From: an uncultured Ruminococcus sp.
GTDB lineage: Bacteria > Bacillota > Clostridia > Oscillospirales > Ruminococcaceae
Assembly (NCBI GenBank): GCA_902796865.1
Contig: CADBQZ010000018.1
Span: 1-6,139, forward strand
DNA length: 6,139 nt
Direction of reading: 5' to 3'
Position 1 is the stretch's first letter; every line of letters begins with the position of its first letter. Shown here one piece after another: positions 1-4,409 of this stretch. The notes beneath the pieces are model-generated. The model saw only the letters and a program-made list of their open reading frames with translations, searched no databases and had not been told where the DNA came from. The translations under genes and the position numbers were made by a program.

Positions 1-20
1 ATAAAAGTTTTCAAATAGCC

Positions 21-49
21 TTGCATTTTTTCTTTTTTTATGATAAAAT
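21..49 (+). promoter_or_regulatory. Sigma-A-type promoter of the HNH/small-ORF unit
   Basis: A TTGCAT -35 box at 21-26 and a TAAAAT -10 box at 44-49 are separated by exactly 17 bp. A TG at 41-42 makes it an extended -10 promoter. The predicted transcription start is around 55-57, about 45 nt before the HNH start codon. No other convincing promoter is seen before the terminator near 1323, so this probably drives the HNH gene and all five small ORFs. Confidence 0.7.
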
Positions 50-60
50 GTACTCGACAA

Positions 61-78
61 AAGAACACATACGTTCTT
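61..78. promoter_or_regulatory. Inverted repeat just after the transcription start; possible operator
   Basis: AAGAAC (61-66) and GTTCTT (73-78) are perfect 6-bp inverted arms around a 6-nt spacer, lying between the predicted transcription start and the ribosome site. The position suits a repressor operator that controls the whole unit. The GAAC/GTTC half-sites resemble a Gram-positive LexA box, but that box has 4 nt between them and this site has 6, so SOS control is not supported. A chance palindrome in A/T-rich DNA is possible. Confidence 0.3.
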
Positions 79-100
79 AATTGATAAGGAGCTGATAACA

Positions 101-478
101 ATGGAGCAACGAAAAGCAAATATTAACGCCAAAAAGAAAGAATCAAAAAATTACAGAAAAACATTTTTTAGCGATGATAAGAACAAGTCAAATCACGGTT
201 GGTTTCACTGTTCAATATGCGGCAGAGGGCTTCGGAAAAAAGATACTACTATAGATCATATAGTTCCTCAGTCGTATGGCGGCGGTCATGACGTTCATAA
301 TCTTCAGCCTGCTTGCAAACATTGCAATTCTTCCAAAGGCAACAGCATGAAAGATTCCTTTTGGCATTATGTCGGAAATAGTGCAAGACGTGAGCCACCC
401 ACGAAAAAAGAACTTCGTTCACTTGATAAGGCATTAAACGGCGGAAGAAAAGCCGTTAAGAAGTGGATAAACAAATAG
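101..478 (+). CDS. Small HNH endonuclease
   Basis: This 125-aa protein has a complete HNH (beta-beta-alpha metal) nuclease core. The zinc-binding cysteines are Cys37-x2-Cys40 and Cys72-x2-Cys75. The catalytic Asp52-His53 lies in an IDHIVPQSYGG segment, and the motif continues with HNLQPACKHCNSSKG (Asn67, Asn76, Lys79). The family cuts DNA with one divalent metal ion. Free-standing HNH proteins of this size occur in phages, plasmids, restriction systems and as genome orphans. The first 30 residues are Lys/Asn-rich and could bind DNA; the last 30 are also basic. The ATG is supported by AAGGAG at 86-91, 9 nt upstream. It heads the unit, 18 nt before the first small ORF. The nuclease fold is secure; the biological role (phage remnant, defence, homing or toxin-like) is not. 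No immunity gene, methylase or terminase is visible beside it. Confidence 0.9.
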   Translation: MEQRKANINAKKKESKNYRKTFFSDDKNKSNHGWFHCSICGRGLRKKDTTIDHIVPQSYGGGHDVHNLQPACKHCNSSKGNSMKDSFWHYVGNSARREPPTKKELRSLDKALNGGRKAVKKWINK

Positions 479-496
479 TATCCAAAAGGAGCATAA

Positions 497-634
497 ATGA
501 ATCTAACAGATATTATTTCAATTAATTTTGCTAAAATCGCAATAAAACTTAAATTGATACATAATGAGAACCCAGATTACTACACTAAAATTATAAAAAA
601 GAAAACTAAAAAAGCTCATAAGAAAGGATGGTGA
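497..634 (+). CDS. Small basic peptide A (45 aa), unknown function
   Basis: This 45-codon ORF starts at ATG 497 with AAAGGAG at 485-491, 5 nt upstream, an acceptable site. Residues 5-21 are an Ile/Ala/Leu-rich amphipathic stretch containing FAKIAIKLKL. Residues 31-45 form a Lys-rich tail ending in Gly-Trp. I count 11 Lys against 3 acidic residues, a net charge near +8. There is no cleavable signal peptide or Cys. Residues 11-45 are nearly identical to residues 16-50 of the next protein (4 differences) because of a 158-bp tandem duplication. Its last codons and stop carry the ribosome site of the next gene. It begins 18 nt after the HNH stop. Function is unknown; a membrane-active or nucleic-acid-binding peptide would fit the composition, and a decaying copy cannot be excluded. 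Confidence 0.6.
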   Translation: MNLTDIISINFAKIAIKLKLIHNENPDYYTKIIKKKTKKAHKKGW

Positions 635-839
635 AAACTATGAAAATTACAGCAGGACAAGTAGTAGAAGCAGTTGCCGTTAATTGTGCTAAAACCGCAA
701 TAAAACTTAAATTGATACATATTGAGAACCCAGATTACTACACTAAAATTACAAAAAAGAAAACTAAAAAAGCTCATAAGAAAGGATGGTGAAAACTATG
801 AAAATTACAGCAGGACAAGTAGTAGCAGCAGTTGCCATT
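522..839 (+). repeat. 158-bp tandem duplication (two copies, about 96% identical)
   Basis: Bases 522-681 match 680-839 at an offset of 158 with six mismatches (528/686, 537/695, 564/722, 594/752, 668/826, 679/837). The unit runs from the middle of small ORF A, through its stop and the 5-nt gap, to codon 14 of the next ORF. Duplicating it joined the start of ORF C to the body of ORF A, giving the chimeric ORF B. A short shared ATT (521-523 and 837-839) sits at the likely junction. All six differences change an amino acid. Confidence 0.95.
640..792 (+). CDS. Small basic peptide B (50 aa), chimera of A and C
   Basis: This 50-codon ORF starts at ATG 640, 5 nt after the stop of peptide A. The ribosome signal is the stretch AAAGGATGGTGA (623-634) overlapping the previous stop, which resembles a Shine-Dalgarno sequence with an extra base. 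Residues 1-14 (MKITAGQVVEAVAV) match the start of peptide C with two changes. Residues 15-50 match residues 10-45 of peptide A with four changes. The result has a hydrophobic N-terminus, a central AKTAIKLKL helix and a Lys-rich tail ending in Gly-Trp, net charge near +9, with one Cys at 16. It is best explained as a gene created by tandem duplication and kept open since. Function is unknown. Confidence 0.65.
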   Translation: MKITAGQVVEAVAVNCAKTAIKLKLIHIENPDYYTKITKKKTKKAHKKGW

Positions 840-968
840 GCAATAGGTGGCCTTGTTATCAATGCTATGGGTGATAAAATAGAGGAGACGATAGATAACA
901 GGAACAACGGTGATGATAATGATATATATGTCCCCGATGATGACGATGATGATTCCGATTGGAGGTAA
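798..968 (+). CDS. Small acidic peptide C (56 aa) with a hydrophobic N-terminus
   Basis: The ORF starts at ATG 798, 5 nt after the stop of peptide B, with the same AAAGGATGGTGA signal (781-792). An in-frame ATG at 786 would lie on top of that signal, and the chosen start matches that of peptide B, so 798 is preferred. Residues 5-24 (TAGQVVAAVAIAIGGLVINA) form an Ala/Val/Ile/Gly stretch that could cross or lie in a membrane. Residues 25-35 read GDKIEETIDNR, similar to GSKIDNKINSR in peptide D. The tail is extremely acidic, with six consecutive Asp at 47-52, giving a net charge near -10. It is the only acidic member among four basic ones, which suggests it may pair with or neutralise them; this is inference. 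Its final codons TGG AGG and the stop supply the ribosome site of the next gene. Confidence 0.75.
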   Translation: MKITAGQVVAAVAIAIGGLVINAMGDKIEETIDNRNNGDDNDIYVPDDDDDDSDWR

Positions 969-973
969 TTTAA

Positions 974-1147
974 ATGGGGGTATTCTTAACAGCTGTAAAA
1001 ACAGGTGCGAAGGCAGTAGGAAAAACCGCAGCCGAGATTGCACTTGCTGAGACAGTACGAAATGGTGTACATTACGTAGGAAGCAAAATAGACAATAAGA
1101 TTAATTCAAGAGGTTCTAAAGGCTCTAAAAAGAAAAAGCGGAGGTGA
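974..1147 (+). CDS. Small basic peptide D (57 aa), unknown function
   Basis: This 57-codon ORF starts at ATG 974 with GGAGGT at 961-966, 7 nt upstream and inside the end of peptide C; the gap is again 5 nt. Residues 3-35 are an Ala/Gly/Val-rich amphipathic helix with Lys every 4 residues at 9, 13 and 17. Residues 46-57 form a Gly/Ser/Lys/Arg tail ending KKKKRR. Net charge is near +11. Residues 16-35 align without gaps to residues 11-30 of peptide E, sharing G-K-x-A-A, then Leu, then G-V-x-Y. Residues 35-46 resemble residues 24-35 of peptide C. It therefore appears to be a diverged paralogue in a local family. I recognise no known family; the composition would suit a membrane-active peptide or a small DNA-binding or virion-type protein. 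Confidence 0.75.
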   Translation: MGVFLTAVKTGAKAVGKTAAEIALAETVRNGVHYVGSKIDNKINSRGSKGSKKKKRR

Positions 1148-1152
1148 TGAAT

Positions 1153-1317
1153 ATGCCAGTACCAGGTATTTTGATAGGCGCTGGAAAAATCGCTGCTTCG
1201 GCAGTGCTTGAAATTGGAGCAGAAAAAGGCGTAAAATACTTGAAAAATCATAAGAAACCAATCAAAAAGTGGACTAAAAAAACAGTTAAAAATGTCAAGA
1301 AAGCTGTAAAAAGATAA
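1153..1317 (+). CDS. Small highly basic peptide E (54 aa), last gene of the unit
   Basis: ATG 1153 follows a near-perfect Shine-Dalgarno sequence (GGAGGTGAT, 1140-1148) overlapping the end of peptide D, and the stop-to-start gap is 5 nt. An in-frame ATG at 1147 lies inside that site and is rejected. Residues 4-24 are Gly/Ala/Ile/Leu-rich with glycines spaced like a glycine zipper (PGILIGAGKIAASAVLEIG). Residues 25-54 are strongly basic with Lys/Val heptad-like spacing, probably a cationic helix. I count 15 Lys/Arg against 2 Glu, net near +13. It aligns with peptide D through the G-K-x-A-A ... G-V-x-Y pattern. A terminator follows directly. Function is unknown; bacteriocin-like, holin-like or phage structural roles are all possible. 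Confidence 0.75.
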   Translation: MPVPGILIGAGKIAASAVLEIGAEKGVKYLKNHKKPIKKWTKKTVKNVKKAVKR

Positions 1318-1322
1318 GATAC

Positions 1323-1362
1323 ATGAACGAGCGGCAGTCAATGAACTGCCGTTTCATTTTGT
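1323..1362 (+). terminator. Terminator of the HNH/small-ORF unit
   Basis: CGGCAGT (1332-1338) pairs with ACTGCCG (1345-1351) around a 6-nt loop. Outer pairing of ATGAA (1323-1327) with TTCAT (1353-1357) extends the stem, and a T-rich run TTTCATTTTGTT (1352-1362) follows. It lies 5 nt after the stop of peptide E and closes the unit. Confidence 0.8.
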
Positions 1363-1441
1363 TATCATAGCATTTTGTCCAGTCGGATCGCTGACTTATT
1401 GTTAATTACATAAAATTTTAAAGAATAAACGCATAAACATA

Positions 1442-1470
1442 TTGATTTTTCTTTGAAATTGTTGTATAAT
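1442..1470 (+). promoter_or_regulatory. Sigma-A-type promoter of the TPR gene
   Basis: TTGATT (1442-1447) and a consensus TATAAT (1465-1470) are 17 bp apart. Transcription should start near 1477, leaving a leader of about 36 nt before ATG 1513. Because the -10 box lies downstream of the in-frame TTG at 1453, that codon cannot be the translation start if this promoter is used. Confidence 0.8.
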
Positions 1471-1512
1471 ATTCATAAGCAATGCTTTATTAAATCAGAT
1501 TGGAGTAAAACT

Positions 1513-2565
1513 ATGGTAAACGATATTATAGAAGAAATAAAAAAAGGTCTTACAGGAAACCTTGTTGAAGATGCAGCCTATCTTGAATTAGAGGCTATAA
1601 AACACAGAAATGACGAAGATGCAGAGGAGATACTAAAGGCTATAAGTGATATATCATTTGATATGCTTCCCGAAGACCAGAAGAAATATTTAAAAGAAAC
1701 TTTGTTTATCGGCGAACAGCGCTTAGATCAGGTATTTCATCAGGCAAATGAGCTTTTTAAGCAGAGAAAAATGCAGGAGTCTGCTGATCTTATGAAAAAG
1801 ATCGAAGAAAAAGCTGATTTCTTCATGGAGAGACCGGAAAATAAAAACAGCTTCTCTTTCAGAAATCGTTTTGACGAATACCTCTACAGAGAGCTTTATA
1901 AGCCGAAGGAAGAATTCCGCACAACACCTTACGATTTCTGTAACTATCTTACAGCATACGGCTATATACTTGTAGAAATGAACAAAGGCAAAGAGGCTGA
2001 ACCGGTGCTTGAAAAGGCTATCGGCTTCAATCCTATAAATATAGGTCCAAGATTTGAGCTTGCCGAAACATATAAGATGCTCAAAGAACCTGCAAAGCTT
2101 CTTTACACTATAAAAGATACTCTTCCGATAACAACAAGCCCTGAAGAGATAGCAAGATGCTACTGCAACTTAGGCTATTACTGTATCGAGATAAAGGATT
2201 ATGATTCTGCGGTAGCGTTCTATTATGCAAGTCTTTTATATGCTCCGAACGAAAATATCAAAGGTGAGATAGATTATATCGCTGCACAGACTAAAAAGCA
2301 GGTGACTCCGCCTACAAAGAAGGATATTGAAAAGGCGTTCAAGAAGTATAAGATAGCAGAAGGTCCGAACCCTGTTGTTTATAATATGGCATATTCTCTC
2401 GGAGAATTCTGCGTTGAGCATGATGCACATCCTCAGGAATCGCTCTATTATTACAGCATAGCATATAATCTTACAAGAGATGAAAAAATAAAGGTAAAAC
2501 TTGATAAGCTTGTTGAACAGGCAAAGGAGCTTGCTGCAAAAATAGCAGAAGAAAGCAAGGCTTAA
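1513..2565 (+). CDS. TPR-like repeat protein, cytoplasmic
   Basis: This 350-aa protein has no signal peptide or membrane segment and looks almost entirely helical. TPR-like units with the A-x-x-L-G-x-x and P-x-x-x paired-helix pattern are seen near residues 146-177 (ending AIGFNPINI) and 214-246 (CYCNLGYYCIEIKDYDSAVAFYYASLLYAPN region). A weaker one lies at about 288-321 (AYSLGEF to SIAYNL). Residues 66-103 may be a degenerate unit, and residues 322-350 a closing Lys/Glu/Ala helix. TPR folds are protein-interaction scaffolds; the partner cannot be told from sequence. ATG 1513 is chosen because TGGAG (1501-1505) lies 7 nt upstream and a consensus promoter covers 1442-1470. It is monocistronic, with its own promoter and terminator hairpin, and shows no functional link to its neighbours. 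Confidence 0.85.
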   Translation: MVNDIIEEIKKGLTGNLVEDAAYLELEAIKHRNDEDAEEILKAISDISFDMLPEDQKKYLKETLFIGEQRLDQVFHQANELFKQRKMQESADLMKKIEEKADFFMERPENKNSFSFRNRFDEYLYRELYKPKEEFRTTPYDFCNYLTAYGYILVEMNKGKEAEPVLEKAIGFNPINIGPRFELAETYKMLKEPAKLLYTIKDTLPITTSPEEIARCYCNLGYYCIEIKDYDSAVAFYYASLLYAPNENIKGEIDYIAAQTKKQVTPPTKKDIEKAFKKYKIAEGPNPVVYNMAYSLGEFCVEHDAHPQESLYYYSIAYNLTRDEKIKVKLDKLVEQAKELAAKIAEESKA

Positions 2566-2580
2566 AAAATAAAAGCGTAT

Positions 2581-2614
2581 AAGGCTGAGAACTCAGAAAC
2601 GAGTTTTCAGCCTT
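2581..2614 (+). terminator. Hairpin after the TPR gene, probable terminator
   Basis: AAGGCTGAGAACTC (2581-2594) pairs along its full 14 bp with GAGTTTTCAGCCTT (2601-2614), with one G-T wobble and a 6-nt loop. It begins 15 nt after the TPR stop. The T-run after it is poor, so termination may be partial or bidirectional; the stronger terminator at 2707-2732 could back it up. Confidence 0.65.
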
Positions 2615-2674
2615 TAAATATTGCTTTGGCAGTTTGCAGAAAGCTCAGAAACGGATTATTTGCGGCATTTATAA

Positions 2675-2702
2675 GGGACGCTCTCTCTTGCAGAGCGTTC
2701 CC
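2675..2702. repeat. GC-rich intergenic inverted repeat
   Basis: GGGACGCTCT (2675-2684) pairs with AGAGCGTTCCC (2692-2702) with one bulged base and a 7-nt loop. It is followed within a few bases by the strong terminator at 2707. It forms part of a cluster of hairpins between 2581 and 2845 and is probably part of, or a relative of, the structured intergenic repeat next to it. No gene is seen here. Confidence 0.5.
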
Positions 2703-2706
2703 TCTT

Positions 2707-2732
2707 AAAAAAGCCCCACAGGGGCTTTTTTT
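2707..2732. terminator. Strong bidirectional-type terminator
   Basis: Six A (2707-2712) precede GCCCC (2713-2717), a 3-nt loop ACA, GGGGC (2721-2725) and seven T (2726-2732). The A-run and T-run make it a textbook intrinsic terminator on either strand. It lies about 140 nt after the TPR stop and would block read-through into the downstream polysaccharide genes. Confidence 0.85.
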
Positions 2733-2766
2733 AATTCACCCTTTGCAGAGCGCTCGAACGCTAGGA

Positions 2767-2845
2767 ATTTCGCTCTCTGCGGAGAGCGACCAGAGGCTCT
2801 GCCTCTGGACTCTGCAAGCCTTTGAAAAGGCTTGACCTAAACTTT
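2767..2845 (-). repeat. Three-hairpin dispersed intergenic repeat, copy 1 (minus orientation)
   Basis: Three perfect hairpins lie in a row. CGCTCTC/GAGAGCG is at 2771-2777 and 2782-2788, CCAGAGGC/GCCTCTGG at 2790-2797 and 2801-2808, and CAAGCCTTT/AAAGGCTTG at 2815-2823 and 2826-2834. Read on the minus strand, the order and the linking motifs (AAAGTTT, GGTCAAGC, GCGAAAT) match the element at 6055-6132. Arm sequences differ between the copies but pairing is kept. I have the impression that related elements are common between genes in Ruminococcus-like genomes, but that is from memory. Confidence 0.85.
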
Positions 2846-2899
2846 TTCTTTAAGCTCTTATTTTAATAATTTTGATTGATTCCATGAAAATTTCACATA

Positions 2900-2928
2900 T
2901 TGACTTGAACGGTATAATTTGCTATAAT
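2900..2928 (+). promoter_or_regulatory. Sigma-A-type promoter of the polysaccharide genes
   Basis: TTGACT (2900-2905) and TATAAT (2923-2928) are 17 bp apart. A second TATAAT at 2913-2918 lacks a well-spaced -35 box. The start is expected near 2935, giving a very A/T-rich leader of about 65 nt (2936-3000) in which I see no riboswitch or attenuator. The ribosome site is weak (AGCAGGT, 2989-2994, before ATG 3001), so translation initiation may be modest. Confidence 0.8.
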
Positions 2929-3000
2929 AAGTAAAAGGCATTACTGAAAATAATTATATAATATAATAATATAAAGCAAAAATAAAAAGCAGGTAAAAAT

Positions 3001-4347
3001 ATGAGTAAAAGAGAACAATATAAGCGAATAATATCGTTTTTTTCAAGCTGTGTACTGCTTGTGGCTCTCGCAGCGGACTTCGTATATATCTGGTATGAAT
3101 ACTACAGCGATGTTATCGTGCTGCCGTTCTACAGGCGAGGCAACTGGGTCGTTATCGCTATATATATGGTGCTTACCTTTATCTTCTTTAAGGCATACGG
3201 CGGACTTACGATGGGATACCTGAAACGCTCTGATATGATGTACTCACAGTTTATATCTATTACGGCGGTAAATATCATAACTTATTTCCAGATAAGCGTT
3301 ATCGGACGTGAATTTATGAGAGTTATGCCTATGGTCATAATGACGGCGACCGATTTTGTGCTCATAGCTGTGTGGATACTCACAAACAACAAGATATATA
3401 TGCGGCTCTATCCGCCGAGAAAGCTTATAATAGTCTACGGAAGCCGTGTTGCCGAAACGCTTACCAGCAAGATGAGCAGGCGTGAGGACAAGTATATGAT
3501 CTGTGAATCTATCAATATTCATGAGGATATTGACAGGATAAAAACAGAGATAATGAAATATGAAGGCGCTGTAATATGCGATATAAGCGGACAGATACGA
3601 AATGATATAATAAAATTCTGCTTTGAAAAATCAAAGAGAGTATATATATCACCGAAAATATCAGATATAATCATAAGGGGCGGTTCAGATATAAATCTGT
3701 TCGATTCACCGCTCATACTCTGCCGCAACAGCGGTCTTTCGTTTGAACAGAGACTTTTTAAGCGTATTTTTGATATAGTATTGTCGCTGATATCGCTTGT
3801 TATACTTTCGCCGATAATGCTTCTTGTAGCTATTGCTATAAAAATTGATGACGGCGGAAGCATATTCTATAAGCAAAAAAGATTAACGATAAATGCAAAG
3901 GAATTTTATGTCTATAAATTCAGGAGCATGATCGAGAATGCAGAAGAAGCAGGCAAACCTAAGCTTGCAACGGATAATGATAACAGGATAACAAGGGTCG
4001 GAAAGTTTTTGAGAAAATGCAGGCTTGATGAAGTGCCGCAGTTTATAAATATACTAAAAGGCGATATGTCTATGGTAGGACCACGTCCGGAACGTCCGGA
4101 GCTTACGGAAAAGTACGATCAGGATATGCCTGAATTCCAGTTCAGACTCAAAGTCAAAGCCGGTCTTACAGGCTATGCTCAGGTAACGGGCGTTTATGAT
4201 ACTACACCGTATGACAAGCTTAAAATGGATCTTATGTATATAGAACGCTATTCCATAGCACTTGATATGAGAATAATACTCATGACCCTGAAAACGATAA
4301 TATTTCCGGGGAAATCAAACGAAAAGCAGAAAAATGATCTTTCTTGA
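3001..4347 (+). CDS. Polyprenyl-phosphate phosphoglycosyl transferase (initiating sugar transferase)
   Basis: This 448-aa membrane enzyme belongs to the WbaP/PglC-type bacterial sugar transferase superfamily. The family moves a sugar-1-phosphate from a nucleotide sugar to undecaprenyl phosphate, the first step in building an exopolysaccharide, capsule or glycan. Four hydrophobic segments are seen near residues 9-31, 48-64, 82-101 and 108-127. A Rossmann-like domain follows (about 138-240), including the IIVYGS strand-turn. The catalytic part begins with FKRIFDIVLSLISLVILSP (253-271), whose Ser270-Pro271 breaks the reentrant membrane helix. Then come KFRSM (306-310), the Asp343-Glu344 catalytic dyad in LDEVPQ, GDMSMVGPRPE (354-364) and AGLTGYAQV (387-395). 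Length and layout are normal for the long form, so it should be intact. The sugar cannot be inferred. It has its own promoter and leads a two-gene unit; no glycosyltransferases, flippase or polymerase are in the window. Confidence 0.93.
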   Translation: MSKREQYKRIISFFSSCVLLVALAADFVYIWYEYYSDVIVLPFYRRGNWVVIAIYMVLTFIFFKAYGGLTMGYLKRSDMMYSQFISITAVNIITYFQISVIGREFMRVMPMVIMTATDFVLIAVWILTNNKIYMRLYPPRKLIIVYGSRVAETLTSKMSRREDKYMICESINIHEDIDRIKTEIMKYEGAVICDISGQIRNDIIKFCFEKSKRVYISPKISDIIIRGGSDINLFDSPLILCRNSGLSFEQRLFKRIFDIVLSLISLVILSPIMLLVAIAIKIDDGGSIFYKQKRLTINAKEFYVYKFRSMIENAEEAGKPKLATDNDNRITRVGKFLRKCRLDEVPQFINILKGDMSMVGPRPERPELTEKYDQDMPEFQFRLKVKAGLTGYAQVTGVYDTTPYDKLKMDLMYIERYSIALDMRIILMTLKTIIFPGKSNEKQKNDLS

Positions 4348-4398
4348 AATAATTTATTTACAAATGATGATGTGTGACAGTATCTAGTCTACAGAAAC

Positions 4399-4406
4399 GG
4401 AGAGGT
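4399..4406 (+). promoter_or_regulatory. Ribosome site that selects the TTG start
   Basis: GGAGAGGT lies 3 nt before TTG 4410, with its GGAG core 7 nt upstream of it. It is the only purine-rich Shine-Dalgarno-like sequence near the beginning of this reading frame and so favours the rare TTG over GTG 4374. Confidence 0.6.
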
Positions 4407-4409
4407 AAA

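Noticed and set aside
61..78. LexA (SOS) box
   Set aside because: The half-sites are 6 nt apart instead of the 4 nt expected in Gram-positive LexA boxes.
101..634. Toxin-antitoxin or nuclease-immunity pair made of HNH and peptide A
   Set aside because: Peptide A is strongly basic and shares its sequence with peptide B, unlike the usually acidic immunity proteins of nuclease toxins; nothing positive supports the pairing.
786..797. ATG 786 as the start of acidic peptide C
   Set aside because: It overlaps the ribosome signal itself, and the duplicated sister gene B supports the start at 798.
522..839. CRISPR array or direct-repeat attachment site
   Set aside because: There are only two units of 158 bp without spacers, and they contain coding sequence; this is a tandem duplication.
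774..1341. Minus-strand open frames of about 89 codons opposite the small ORFs
   Set aside because: They are antisense to well-spaced ORFs with good ribosome sites, their products are low-complexity Ile/Phe/Ser-rich, and neither has a promoter or ribosome site.
1453..1512. Upstream in-frame TTG extension of the TPR protein
   Set aside because: It would place the start upstream of the consensus -10 box at 1465-1470 and has no ribosome site; ATG 1513 has one.
2626..2835. Open frame of 69 codons from TTG 2626
   Set aside because: It runs through a hairpin, a strong terminator and the three-hairpin repeat, has no ribosome site and gives a low-complexity Arg/Leu/Cys-rich product. It is open by chance in repeat DNA.
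4374..4409. GTG start 12 codons upstream for the coiled-coil protein
   Set aside because: There is no Shine-Dalgarno sequence before GTG 4374, whereas GGAGAGGT precedes TTG 4410.
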